Source: Limanda limanda
Lineage: Eukaryota; Chordata; Actinopteri; Pleuronectiformes; Pleuronectidae
Direction: 5' to 3'
Length of the DNA: 64,000 nt
NCBI RefSeq assembly: GCF_963576545.1
Contig: NC_083637.1
Span: 16,762,007-16,826,006, forward strand
Shown: in pieces, positions 10,820-23,500 of the stretch
Numbering within the stretch: the stretch's first letter is position 1
Layout of the letters: each line of letters starts with the position of its first letter
The notes under the pieces: generated by a model
Database searches by the model: none
What the model was told of the DNA's origin: nothing
Seen by the model: only the letters and a program-made list of their open reading frames with translations
Program-made: the position numbers and the translations under genes

Positions 10820-13763
10820 ATGATGAAGTGTGTTGTTGTGTTGCTGAGTCTCCTTTCAGTGGGACGCTCGGCTCCTGAGAGCGGCTGCGACGGTCTGGTT
10901 CAACCAATCACAATCAGCAATGAACAGGTATGTGCTCAAATTTGCATCTTATTTTTTTCTTTTCAGTCCTTTAATAAAATGTATTATTGATTATTATCTC
11001 CTAAACAGTAAAAAAACAACATGAAACTTAGAATAAACTATCCCTTCACATCAACGAGTGGATCCTCTTCCATGCTGCGACACCATGTTTCCATGGCAGC
11101 CAGCAGGATTTTACGTTACCTGAATGCCCCCCCTAGTTTCTTCTACACACTTGGAAAGATTACAGAAGGATTGGTTTGTTGTATGCCATCTGCAACCTCA
11201 ACACCAGATTTAGCTTATTGTTGCACAATGGTCTTTTAAAGATAGGGTTGGTAATCCTGGAAAAACTAGGATAGCAGGCTTTGACTTGAAAAAATGCAAC
11301 CACATCTATACATCCATCCCACCCCCTCCCATCGGCCCTCTTGTCGAAGCTACACCCGCAAAAACACATGAACGTGCACTGACTGACAGAAGCCGACTTT
11401 TCAGGAACTCGCTCTCTAACTTTGGGCTATCGTCTCTGATTCAGCAACCGAACATTTCATTTGGTCGTATGAGGGCCACAGACTCTGGCTTTTTTCCTTG
11501 TTATTATCAGATGACTTTATTTATTGATGGATATAAGAACATGAGGGGGATTTCAACAAATAAGATTTAAAAAAAAAAGAGGTTGAGAAACACTGACAAA
11601 TATACTTTGCTCTGTCCGTGTGATCCAGATGCTTGGTAGGTGGCTGTACATCGGGGGGAGCACTGACCTCCCGGGAAGCCGCTCGCTGGGCCACCTGCTG
11701 ACCAGTGTCTGGTTGGACATCGCTGCCACTTCCCAGAGCAACATCCTGAACATCATCCAGACTCAGAGAATGTAAACCCCCACACTGACACCACAAACCT
11801 GTTATAAGTACCTCTGTCCGATAAGCACACCATGGGAATTTACATAGAGTGGACCTCAGAGCAATTTGTAGCTGCTATCGTAAAAAAATAAACAAGGAGG
11901 AAATATATTTCTTCCAACTTTATATTTTATCAATGCAAAAGTTCAAACTGTTGTGGGAATTTTGTATTTAATTCCCTGGTGAGGAAATAAACCATCAGAC
12001 TGAGTGATCGATTCAATAATCTCAAAGTATTTAATTAATGGTCAAGAAACAGTTTACAGAGAATAGATTTGAACACAGACAGACAGAGTTACTGAGCACA
12101 CTTGGCCAAGCGGGACAGAATCCTCAACACCCCTGCAGCTATCAAGAATCTGACAAATGGCGAAATGAGATGAGCCAGCTTTTATGCACAGCTCAAGGGT
12201 TCCACGTCACACTTCGATATCATGCAGGCAGGACATGTCCAGTGGGCAGACTCAGTCAGAGAAGGGGCAAAACCCCCCCTCTCTCCTGAGTGTATATAGA
12301 CACTGGGCAGAACACCAAATAGTCACAAGGACATTTAGACTCAAACTCAATAACATTTCCTGATATCAGGCAGATGCAAACATTAGTAGAATTTATATAA
12401 AATGATGTTTCTTCAGGTCAATCCAACTGAACTTTGAGCATAGCTATGTCAGGACAGGAGGATATGTTACATTTCAGAAGAGGACAGGTAGATTCAATCA
12501 TTTCCACGACACAAACTAAATAGATTTGCTTGGGCCAGACTGACAGCTTATAATTGTGTGCATATAAACATATGTCATCATTGCCAGTTTGTAGAGCCTC
12601 AGTTTCCGTCCAGTATTTAGCATGTTTGTCGACAGATGTTGTATGTATAGACGTTTTCAGCCATGAACTGGAAAAAGTCTGGAACCAATTTTCTGGATAT
12701 TTTCCAGACTTTCCCTGTCATATATGAAGAGCTCAGATGTGTCCACAACAACAGTACTTAATGTATAAAATCGTTTGCGGAGACAACGTGTTTTGGTGGA
12801 CATCGCATCGACACCAGCGTTGGCCCTTATCACACAAAGAACCTAAATCTCGTCGTCTTTCCAACTCGACATCTTTGTTGGTGTCCTCTACGTGTATGAC
12901 ATCTCTTTGTTGGCATCCTAAGAAAGTTCCGGAAAGTGCATCAGAATACAGTCGACTCTCTTGTGGTATTAACTTCTGATGCCGCTTTTATTTTCTTCCT
13001 CACAGATTCGGTGATTGTTCGAGCTTAAACTACAACGTGACCTTTGAGAACAGCACGATGTTAATAGGTAAGTGATGAACAGCCATCGTGTGAGTAGGAT
13101 CCTACAACCTGCATTAAAATACATTCAAGCTCCTGAAGTGTGCGTGTTTTTACAGAGCAACCTTTCTACCTGAAGGAAGTCTATCTGCCGACTGACTGCT
13201 CCGACTGTCTGGTCGTCTATGAAGAAGTTATCTCTGGCAAAGACACGTTTACCAGTCTTCTGCTTTTCAGTAAGAAATACTCAGCTCTAAAACTGTGAAT
13301 TAACTATTTTTTAACAAAATAGTTTTTTGATGAAATCACTCTACACCAGGCAGCTATTATTTGGGAAACCTGATAAAGGATGAACGGCTTTTGTAAGACA
13401 TACAGATAAAAAAACGTCCTTATTTTCCAGGCAGGAGAAAGAGCGTCTCTGCCGTCCCTCAGGAGATGCTCATGAGACAAGCAGAATGTCTCCGCATGCA
13501 GTCGCCCATAATGATAAACCCCAACTACGGTGAGATTTTCATCTTAATAATTTTGTCTCTGTCTGCTGGGCCTTCATAATATGACTCAGAGATGTTTGCT
13601 TTGTGACTTATTATTGTTTTTAATGTGCACATGCACAGAAATCTGTCCGGACAACATCCAGCCCTCAGAGGGACTCAGCGCCTTCAACTCTTTGTTTGAG
13701 GCCAAGATGCAACATCGAGTTGCGAGACTTCTGGACAGTTTTTTTGATATGTTTGTGAACTGA
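10820..13763 (+). CDS. Secreted lipocalin of the TBT-bp / saxitoxin-binding / alpha-1-acid-glycoprotein-like fish family, unit 1 (intact)
   Basis: Likely a secreted plasma carrier for small hydrophobic ligands. Fish relatives bind tributyltin or saxitoxin/tetrodotoxin; the ligand here is unknown. Coding exons: 10820-10927, 11629-11771, 13006-13067, 13156-13269, 13431-13529, 13639-13763. Phases join to give 216 residues. Residues 1-18 form a signal peptide (MMKCVVVLLSLLSVGRSA). Exon 2 opens with the lipocalin G-x-W signature (MLGRWLYIGGS). Exon 3 carries N-glycosylation sequons NVT and NST. Exon 4 has a CSDC cysteine pair and exon 5 the partner-type Cys (AECLRM), suggesting the family disulfide. 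The six-exon layout and phases equal those of unit 2, with exons 3, 4 and 5 identical in length (62, 114 and 99 bases). A double ATG (10820, 10823) leaves the start ambiguous by one codon. The protein is clearly diverged from units 2 and 3. Confidence 0.85.
11952..12471 (-). repeat. Possible solo LTR in lipocalin unit 1 intron 2
   Basis: Read on the minus strand the block begins TGTAACATATCC and ends AATTCCCACA, so it has TGT...ACA ends. It includes a TATATA stretch about one third in. No matching target duplication is visible and no second copy lies in the window, so LTR identity is only a suggestion. Confidence 0.3.
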
Positions 13764-14771
13764 TTTATAATTAGCGTCGATTTGTGTCATTTTGAATGAG
13801 TAAACATACATTTTTACTGATAGACAGTAACAGAATGTAATAAATACAGTAAATAATTAAAGTTTTAGAGGTAAAATGTAGTAGTTGCTTTATTTTCTTC
13901 TCATTATTGTAACTTAACAATAAATGGATACAAAGATTTCATATTTGAATATATCCAAATGTCACAAGTACATTTCCATACACTTAAAATTATGTTTTAC
14001 TCCAATCAATGAGTACAATATAAATACAATCCCTGTCACTCAATTACACACACTGTTATATTATAAACAGGTGCATATACAGGAAAGAAAGAAATAGAAT
14101 TCAATATTCATAGACTTATTTCTTTTGGTTTGGCATAACAATAAATGGACCCTTGAGGCTGCTGATCAATTATTAGCAAATTAAGTTATAGCTGATATGT
14201 GACAAAATTATCATTAATTTTCTGCATATTTGGAGATGTGTTTTTGCCATTAAGAGATATAATATGTAACAATTCTTCATTAAAAATAACCAGACCTATG
14301 ATACTTCTTTTACTTGTGTCCTGTTATTGTTTTGATTGAGGGACACCAAGCAGCCAGGTGACATATTGCACATTTAAAGTCCAATAGCCGCTCTCCTATT
14401 GGCTCTTTTTTGGTCTCCACCATCTTCTGGAGGGTTTTGCTCTGAAAAACTTCTTCAATTGAATCTCAAGCCAGTTATTTGTCATTGGATTTCCATCTCA
14501 TGTAAGGGTGTTCTCAGATTAGTTGTGAAACTAAAAACCAATATACATTCCACTTTCTCTAATTACATTAAATTACATAATTTTTACTGCATTACATGCA
14601 TTTGACGGCTTCATATTCTTGCAGATTCAGGTAAATTATACAGAATATAAATAACACATTATTTATGATTATTGTTATGATGGTACTATGATTATGAACT
14701 TACAAGTTAAGGTGTGATAAGGAAAACTAACTGAACTTTATGTGAAGAAACTAAAATCCCCACCCACCTGT
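13764..14771. other. Intergenic, no gene seen
   Basis: AT-rich sequence after the lipocalin unit 1 stop. AATAAA-like signals occur near 13835-13845 ('gtaataaatac') and probably end that transcript. Nothing else coding or repetitive could be supported. Confidence 0.45.
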
Positions 14772-14927
14772 ATCAGGTATAGGGTTGCAAAATTCCGTGA
14801 ATATTCAAAGTGGAAAACTTTCCATGGGAATTAACGGGAATATACGGGAATTAATGGGAATTAACGGGAATAAACGGGAATAAACTGGAAATGTTGTGGG
14901 TAATTTATACTAACTGTATTTACCTTT

Positions 14928-15134
14928 TCATATACAGACATAAATATAAACATTTTGTTTGGTCATAGGCTGATTTGGGCCCTGAGGAAACTTTAGGCAC
15001 TTGACTATATGCTTCTGCATCGTTGTGTCATTCTTAACATAGGTCTTTGCACAGTATTTGCAGATGTACACAGCCTTTCCTTCTACATTGGATGAGGTGA
15101 AATGCCTCCACACATGAGATAGTGCACGTGGCAT
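14928..15134 (-). pseudogene. BED-type zinc-finger remnant of a hAT transposase
   Basis: The 68-residue frame contains W-x2-F near its N-terminus, then C-x2-C (ICKYCAKTY) and H-x4-C (QKHIVKC), the BED zinc-finger pattern typical of hAT transposase N-termini. It stops soon after and no RNase-H-like catalytic domain follows. It lies wholly inside the hAT element. A captured fragment left by internal deletion explains it best. Confidence 0.7.
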
Positions 15135-15350
15135 TGTTCTGTAGAATAAGATGAGAAAAAAGTTTGTAAAAAACGCTAATGCAATGCCAGAGATATAAAT
15201 AGTTGGCCAAACAATTGGAATCTTCTGTAAACATATTTTGCAATTGATGGATAAACGTATGGAAATAGGCTAGATGAACAGATGAACAATCCTCAATCAG
15301 CATGCTAATATATTTTCCCCAGTAATATCATCGAAACTTACCTGACTAGT

Positions 15351-15396
15351 CCTGCACACTACAGCAGGCCTCAACAGCCCTGCTGTAGTGTGCAGG
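15351..15396. repeat. Perfect 18-bp hairpin inside the hAT element
   Basis: CCTGCACACTACAGCAGG (15351-15368) and its exact reverse complement (15379-15396) are separated by a 10-base loop. It lies inside the hAT element and may be a structural or recombination relic of the internal deletion. Confidence 0.85.
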
Positions 15397-15736
15397 ATGC
15401 TGGGAATTATCTGTGCATGTGATGGAAGAATGCACAGTGGAGGGTTGAAAATCAACGTGCAGTGTGTGCTGCATTCCATACATCTTTAAAAGTAGAGTTT
15501 TGAATGATGTTTTTATTGCTCAGCGTTTAATTTGCGTATTTTCTTTTTTTTCAAAATTCCCAAAATTCCCGAGCTAAACTTCCCATGGAAAGTTTCCTGA
15601 AAGTTTCCGGAAATTTACCGGAAACTTTCCACCCCTTTGCAACCCTAATCAGGTATAATATGCACCATCAGTAACAGTGTTCGTACTCTTACTCCCCCGC
15701 TGACCTTCACGTATCAACCACATTGCAACACAAGTG

Positions 15737-16014
15737 AAGGGCGGCTGTGGCTGAGGGGTAGAGTGGTCGGCCTCCAACCTGAAGGTCGGCGGTTCGATCC
15801 CCAGTCTGAACCATCTGCATGCCGAAGTGTCCTTAGGCAAGATGCTGAACCCTCAATAGCCCCCCATAGAATAACAAAGTGCTGCAAGTAGATGCACTGT
15901 ATGAATGTGTGTGTGAATGGGTGAATGTGAAACTGTACTGTAAAGCGCTTTGAGTGGTCTTCATCAGACTAGAAAAGCGCTATATAAATACAAATCCATT
16001 TACCATTTACCATT
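15737..16014 (+). mobile_element. tRNA-derived SINE just upstream of lipocalin unit 2
   Basis: The head is tRNA-like, with an A-box-like TGGCTGAGGGGTAGAGTGG and a B box GGTTCGATCCC. The body ends with the common fish tail AAGCGCTATATAAATAC followed by short 'ccatttac' repeats. The paralogous sequence in front of lipocalin unit 3 (about 28998) runs straight through without it, so the insertion came after the duplication or was absent from the copied allele. Its end is only about 110 bases before the lipocalin ATG, so it sits in the promoter. A clean target duplication was not identified. Confidence 0.85.
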
Positions 16015-16940
16015 TAAACAAATGACGGAATGAGCCTCTGATGCACCAGTTTTGTCTTGAAGAAGACGCAGTCAGCTTCAAACGGGGACCAGTGAGATAC
16101 ACAGACACACTGAATCAGGAGCCATGATGATGGAGGTTGTTTATGTTGCCGTGGCTGCGCTCAGTCTTCTGTCTGTCGGACAGTCAGCTCCTGTGACGAG
16201 CTGTGGGACTCTAATCCAACCTGTTGTAATCCAGGGAAGAGACCAGGTAAGACGCACTCTCTTTTCTCAATTGCGCGAGTCTCTCACAATCTCACTTCGT
16301 GCATATTGTTCTATTTTGAATGTGACCATATCTTTCATTATTTACGGAACTGATGTTGGGACTGTTGCTTACAGCTGCTGGGGAAATGGATATACATAGC
16401 AGAAAGCACAACCGTTCCAGGGTCCAGGTTGCTGACCAATCTGTTTGGGGAAAGCGCCTGGGCCAAAAACAAGGCTGCCAACGAGAGTGATGCCATCGAT
16501 CATTATCATGTTCAAAAAAGGTAACATAAAGCATAAATCTCACAAGTGAATCAAAAATACTGCCGTCACATCTTACTCCAAACCACAGGGGATAGAGTTT
16601 GCAGTTCTGTTTTTTAACCAAATTAAAAAAAGTTGGTTGCACATTTCACCTTTTTTGTTTCTTTTTTTCATTTGTACTGGGGAAAGCTTTGGCCGATGCT
16701 ACTCTGTCAGATCTAACCTGACCTTGCAAAACAGCACTCTGTATATGGGTGAGTAGTATTGATGGAACCTGCACTGCGCAAACAGATATGAACTTTGTGT
16801 CTAGCATTGCAAAAGCCCTCTGTGTTGATTTGTGTGTATATGTATTTGTGTGTCCAAAGAGCATCCTTACTCTGCTGCTGGCACCCTGCTGAACACTGGC
16901 TGCGACGACTGCCTTGTTTTATACTCAAGAATGACCCTTG

Positions 16941-17361
16941 TGTAGCAGCAATTTCTATTTTACTGCTACTGGTGGCTGAGTTGGGTTTGATCCTGACACA
17001 TGTATAAAAGATGAGGAGTAGAGGTTTGTCCGGTTGGTCCCTTTGGCCATTTATTGTAGAAAAAAGATGGTTTACAAATTGCTTGAAACAAACTAAATAC
17101 ATTCAACTAAAGAGTCTCTCGTAGAGCACATTGAACGTCACAAAACATGGTCAAAAAAGTGTTGCCTCGCTCAGCCACGCCCAGATGCTCTTGTGGCTGG
17201 CTCTTTAAGCCTTTCCTCTTGGCTCCACCCTTCGCCTCTCAGGTTCAGTTCAGGCGTCCTGTAGGTGGGGTAAAAACACCTACAGACAGTGTCACTCTCA
17301 CACACACACACACACGCATGGCTAATAAAGAAAGATAACAAAGCTTAATATGGCTCCTACA
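16941..17361 (-). repeat. Downstream (3') LTR of the BEL/Pao element
   Basis: 421 bases, TGTAG...CTACA ends. Read on the minus strand it contains a GC-box-like GGGCGTGGC and an AATAAA (about 17050) that probably directs polyadenylation. A (CA)n tract near 17297-17316 is the same length as in the other LTR. Confidence 0.93.
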
Positions 17362-17506
17362 TACCGGCCCCTAATTGTGTTTGTAGAGGCAAAGACAATT
17401 ATTTAAATTACAAATGAGCCATTTCTACTTGCAGTTTACTTATTTTCAATCATTTGGCAATCTTAAACATGATCTCAAAATATGAACTCAAAGTGAATAA
17501 ATGAAC

Positions 17507-20500
17507 TTATCTTGAACTCTTTTGGTGTTCAGGATTTTCCTTACAGGAACTGTCATCACCCTCGAGCAGTAAACAGATTTTGGACACTGGCCTCTCCAGT
17601 ACACTCGTCTTTGTTTGCAGCTTCACCACGCGGACATGGCCTCTGGCATCAGGCTTGGCCTCTAAGACTCTTCCCAGTAGCCAGTAGCTGCGAGGAGCGT
17701 TGTTATCTGCTATTAGTACAATGTCGCCTGGGACGAAGTTTCTTCTGGTTCTTGACCACTTTTGTCTTTCCTGGAGGAGGGGGAGGTATTCTAGCAGCCA
17801 TCTCTTCCAGAATAGTTCAGCTATATACTGGACCTGTCTCCAGCGTCTTCTGTGGTAAAGGTCAGAACTTGAAAAGACTCCAGGGGGCAGAAGTGGGTTA
17901 GTTCTGTACAGAAGTATGTGATTGGGAGTTAGGGCTTCTAAATCTTGTGGGTCATCAGATACCTTTGTTATAGGCCGGCTGTTGAGAATTGCCTCTACTT
18001 CACAGAAAACAGTGGTTAGGCCTTCATCATCTAAAGTTTGCTGCTTCAATACTGAACATAAGACATGCCTTATCATTCGGATGAGGCGTTCCCAGAACCC
18101 ACCATGGTGAGAGGCAGTGGGGGGATTGAAGCTCCACTGAACTCCGTCCTTCCTTAGAGTTTGTTGGATCTTTCTGTGTTCCATGGCTTGAAGTGCTTCT
18201 CTCAGCTCTCTCTCTGCACCTACAAGGTTAGTGCCATGATCTGATCTCATGTGTTGTGCTGTGCCTCTTCGACACAAAAAACGTCTGATGGCATTGATGC
18301 AAGAGTCTGTGGTTAAAGAACAGGCCACCTCCAGATGTACTGCTCGGCTGGTCATGCAGGTAAAGATGACGCCATACCTTTTCAGCATGCTCCTGCCCCT
18401 TCTCACCTCAAAAGGGCCGAAGTAGTCAAGACCAACATTCGTAAATGGTGGCAAGTCTGTGACAAGTCTTTCCCCTGGCAGATCAGCCATCTTTTGTTCA
18501 CCAGGTTTTCCTCTGTTCTTTCTGCAAGTCACACAGTGAGAGAGAACCTTTCGTGCAGCAGTGTTTGCCTTTACAATCCAGTATGTTTTTCGTACCTGGG
18601 ATAGCATATGGTTCCTTCCTCCATGTCCAGTTTGAGCATGGATGTGGCGCAGGATCAGAGTGGACACGTGGTGGTCTTTGGCCAGAATGGCAGGGTGTTT
18701 CCTTTCCTCCGGCATTGCTGATCTCCTTAGACGCCCACCCACTCTGAGGATGCCACCATCCAGCACCGGATCCAGTCTGTAGATGCTGCTGCCTTTTCTC
18801 ACACAGGATGCTCCCTCTTGCAGCATGCTGATTTCCTGTGGGAAACTTTGTCTCTGCACATAGGTAAGTATTGTATTTTCTGCTCTTTTTAGATCTTCAG
18901 CTGTTATTGATTCTTTCATGTCACACTTAACTGACCTTGTGTTTATTCTGGTTGCCTTTTGATACTGACAGTCTTTCTTTGAGTCCTTTCTTTTCTGCAC
19001 CAAGTTCCTCAATGCATTCTTCACTTTCATTATCCATGCAACAGCTACTCTCAACTTCAGCCAATCTGAAAAGTAATTGAGTAACTTGTCTGTGGGCCTT
19101 TCCTCACATGTCTGCATGATGGAATTAACTGTTACAGATTTTCTGACCTCTGGGTCATCCATACAAAGCTGACTCCTGTCTATTGGTTCATTTGGCCAAT
19201 CCTCTTCTGATGACCAGAGGAACTCTGGTCCACAGATCCATCTTTGATTCCTCATGAACCTCTCTGCACTCACACCTCTAGAGCAGTCGTCAGCAGGGTT
19301 TCGCTTTGTGTTAATATGTCTCCACTGAGACACTTGTGTGGCTTCCCTAATCCTAGATGTCCTATTCGCCACATAGGTGTGGAAGCGAGTGTGGTCATTT
19401 GAGATGTATTTTAACACAGCTGTACTGTCAGACCAAAACACTGACTTATCTCTTGTTGATGGTAGTTCTGCTTTGAGCATTCTGTCCACTTTGACTGACA
19501 AAGCTGCTGCGGCTAGCTCCAGCCTCGGGATGGTCTGCCTTTTTAATGGAGCTACTCTCGCTTTGCCCATCAAGAATGCTACATGAACTTTTCCCTTTGC
19601 GTTAGTCATTCTGAGATAGCTGGCTGTTCCATAGCCTAGCTCACTGGCATCAGAGAAATGGTGGATCTGGCTGTGCACTGACTCACCAAAATGACTTGGC
19701 TTGAAACAGCGTGGTACCTCAAAGCCTTCAAGCATTGACAGACTGCTGTTCCAATTTGTCCACTGCTCCGATAGAGTGAGGGGAATGGTCACGTCCCATC
19801 CAAAGTTCTGTCTGCAAAGTTCCTGCAACAACAGTTTAGCTGGCAAAGTAAGTGGACACAGAAAGCCTAAGGGGTCGTATATTGAGCTTACCATGGATAG
19901 GATGCCCCTTCTGGTAAGTGCACGTTCACTGATTGTGCTGTTGAACTTAAAGGAGTCACCTTGCACGCACCATTGAAGTCCTAAGGCTCTCTCCATGGGC
20001 AATTGATCTTTGTTCAAGTCCAATTTCTTTACCTCTTTGGCTCTGTCCTCTGGTGGAACAGTAGCAAGGACAGCTCTGCTGTTGCTTATCCACTTTGATA
20101 AATGAAATCCTCCTCGGTGACAGACTGTGGTGAGGTTTGAGATCAGCTCTACTGCTTCCTTTTCTGTGGACACAGATTTTAAACAATCATCCACATAAAA
20201 GTTCTGCAATATTGTCTTTGTTACCTCAGGAGGGAAGTTGCCTGCATTGTCCTCTGCAGTCTTTCTGAGTGCAAAGTTTGCAATGCTGGGTGAAGAGACC
20301 GCTCCAAATAAATGAACAGTCATTCGGAATTCTGCAGGAGCATCATCCACATTTCCATGTGGCCACCAAAAGAAGCGCAAGAAGTCTGTATCACCTTCTG
20401 TGACCTTGACCTGATGGAACATGGCCTGTATGTCTGCCATCAGTGCTACTGGCTCTTTTCGGAAACGTGTGAGCACTCCTATCAGTGTGCTTGTCAGATT

Positions 20501-23500
20501 TGGGCCCTGGAGTAGTTCAGAGTTGAGGGATGTCCCCTGAAATGTTGCACTGCAATCGAACACTACTCTGATGGTCTTCTTCTTTGGGTGATATACCCCA
20601 TGATGAGGGATATACCAAACTTTCCCATGAGTTCTGTTCACCTGTGCTGGGGGAACCATTTCAGCATAGCCCTTATGAATGACATCATTCAGGAACTCTC
20701 TGTACTCCTTTTGATAATTCAGATCTCTTTTGAACTTCCTTTTCAGATTCAAAAGGCGTTGTTCTGCAATCACACGGTTGTTAGGCATCGTAACTTTATC
20801 AACTTTAAAAGGTAAGTTAATGCAGTAGTGACCCTCTATCACTTTAACAGATTCATTGGCAATGTTCAAGAACTTCTTGTCATCTACTGACATTTCACTC
20901 TTTTCATCATATGCTCTCTCAATGAAATCAGTGTTGTATTGACTCACCAGAAGTTCTTGCAGGTTAACCAGGGAGATCCTATTAACAGTCACTGTGGTCT
21001 TGTCCACACCTTTACTGCATCCTCCCAATGGACCATTGACTACCCATCCTAGTAGGGTTTTTACAGCATAGGGCCCATCTTCTTGTGAGTTGATCACCTG
21101 CCAGGGTTCCATCAAATTTGCTGCATTCATGCCAATTAGTAAATCAATGTCAGAGTCTATTTGTAGTAATTGAACTTCACTGATATAAGGCCATTTCCTT
21201 AAATCCGCCTGTGTTGGGATGTCGTCCTTTGTCACTGGCATAGACCTTTGAGTGAAGACCTCAGGTAAAGGAAAGAAATTGTTACTTTTCAGTTCGCACA
21301 CTTCTAGACCTGACACCAACAAACTCTTGACAGGCCGTTCTTGTGCCATTGTTTTTAGCAAAACAGTTGTTGGTTTCCCTTCCAGACTCAATTTCTGCGC
21401 CAGCCTCTCCGTGCAGAATGTTGCTGAACTGCCTGGATCGAGAAAAGCATAAGTTTGAATGATTCTGTTGCCTTTCACAGACTTCACTTGAACAGGTAAG
21501 ATTGAAAGTGCACATTTAGAGTTCCCGGCCCCATTATGCCGACAAACATTGGACTTCACCTCTTTGATATTCTTTGGTGACTCTGCTAACTTTGAGGTCT
21601 CACCTTTGACCTGAAAGTTGATGTGAAGCACACTGGGATGGCTTCGGTTGCAGATGTTGCATGACAGACGCGCATGACAGTCTTTGCTTCTGTGTCCTAT
21701 ACGCAAGCATCCAAAACAGAGTGCCTTTTCCTTTAAAAGATTCAACTTTTCCCTGTGTGTTTTCTTCTTGAAGTCAGAGCAGTGCTCCAGACTGTGAGCA
21801 CCATCACAGCAGAGGCATGGGGATTTGACATCACTGTCCATTTTTGAAGTCACTGGAGTGGTTACTGCCGCCACATTAGCTGCATAATTAACCTTGGGCC
21901 TAAACATGGGCTTGCTTTCCTCTGGCCTTTTACTCCTACTAGCAACTGAATCTTGGATTTCTCCAAATACTGGGTTGGAACATATCTTTGCCTGTTTCTC
22001 AATGAACTGTACAAGATCTGCAAATGTTATCCTGCTGTTGCCATCCAGTTTCTCCTGAGCTTTAGTCCTCCACTTATCCCGAAACTTGTAGGGTAATTTC
22101 ATGACTAAGGCTTTCAAGGTAGATGCAACATTCAGTTCACTCATGTAATCCAGTTTTGTCATGGCATTACAGCATCCTTTCAGAAACAGAGCATAGTCAT
22201 TCAATGCCTTTGGGTCTTCAGGCTTCAGGATAGGCCAATTAAGAGCTTTCTTAATGTAAGCGGTGGAAATTTTAAACTCATTGCCAAAATGTTCCTGTAA
22301 CAAGCGTTTGGCTCTGAGATAACCCTGATCTCCATCCATGTGCTGACAGCTCTTTACTAGGTCCCTAGCTTGGCCTTTTGTATATTGTTCAAGGTAAAAC
22401 AATCTGTCTTGTCCATTGTCTGTTTTCCTCTCAATGTTATGTTCAAAAGAGTTCATAAATGACCTAAACTCTAAGATATCTCCATCAAAGACAGTAACAC
22501 TTTTAGGTGGCAATGTAGATAATTGCTGCTGTCTGAGAAGCATAGACGTGATTTCATTTTGTCTATTCAAGATCGCAATTAGACTAATGGGATCTACATT
22601 GTCCTGTAATGACCTGTACTGCCCTTGTTCAGGCAGCATAGGACCTGCCATGTCTTTCCCGGAGTTTACAAGATCAACCAGCGGTCTGTATTCTGTACTG
22701 AGCTCAACTTTGTCAGAGTGATCAATGGATTTCTCCTTAATAAGTTTCAGAACATCATTACCTCCTTGAGTTGCACGATCTGCCTGTAGATTCAATGTAG
22801 ACTGTGACCTTTGATCTGGACCCACGGCCTCTGGGGTTTCCTGGAGTAACCAGTGTCCTCTATAGTCACCCAGTTCACCTTGTCTGCTGCGTGCTTGAAA
22901 CAAAGGTATGTGTTTCACTTGATCCTTTGGTCGAACAATCCTTTCCTCAAATATGTTGGTTGTGTGAGCCACTTGTTGCAGTGTGTCGATGTTGTCGAGT
23001 TCCAGGTTCCTTTCCTCGAAGTACACATTCATGCCATCAGCTGGGGTAGAAGCCACTTGCTCCTCAGCACCAGCATACACTGCAAGCCTGGCATTTGTAG
23101 CAGACAATTCAGCTTCAAAAGTCAAAGTCTCCACTTGCCTTCTAATTTTTTCTCCTTTTTCTTCTAAAGCTTGCCTTTCTTTCATAGCATCAGCCTTTGC
23201 TAAAAGTGCTGCCCTCTCAGCCTGTGCCACCAGACGAGCTGAAGCTGAACTTGATATTGAACTTTTAGATCCCCTACTAACTGAAGAGATGCTGTCTTTG
23301 GGACTAATTTCATCATCTTTCTCTGTTGGAGGTGCAACAACAGGACATGATTGAATCCATTCTTCAGCCCTTGTCTTAAACTCCTCAAAATGAATCCTCT
23401 TCGGTTCATACCACTCTCCTGTGTCTGTAACACATTCATCCTTTGATAAAAGCTCTTGATATCCTTTGTGTAATTCATTAAACTCCTCAAACATAAATAT

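Larger units (their letters stand above)
14780..15647. mobile_element. Non-autonomous hAT element with 12-bp TIRs and 8-bp target duplication
   Basis: The element begins TAGGGTTGCAAA and ends TTTGCAACCCTA, perfect 12-base inverted ends. It is flanked by the 8-base direct repeat ATCAGGTA at 14772-14779 and 15648-15655, the hallmark of hAT transposition. Sub-terminal arrays of 'ttaacgggaa' units lie near the left end and 'ggaaactttcc'-like units near the right. At 868 bp it is too short to encode a full transposase, and only a BED-type zinc-finger remnant is visible. In lipocalin unit 3 the matching site near 28917 has a single ATCAGGTA and no insertion, which is an empty paralogous site. Confidence 0.9.

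Noticed and set aside
15737..15810. Genuine tRNA gene
   Set aside because: The A and B boxes belong to a SINE head. The sequence does not fold into a full cloverleaf by inspection and continues into a SINE body and tail.
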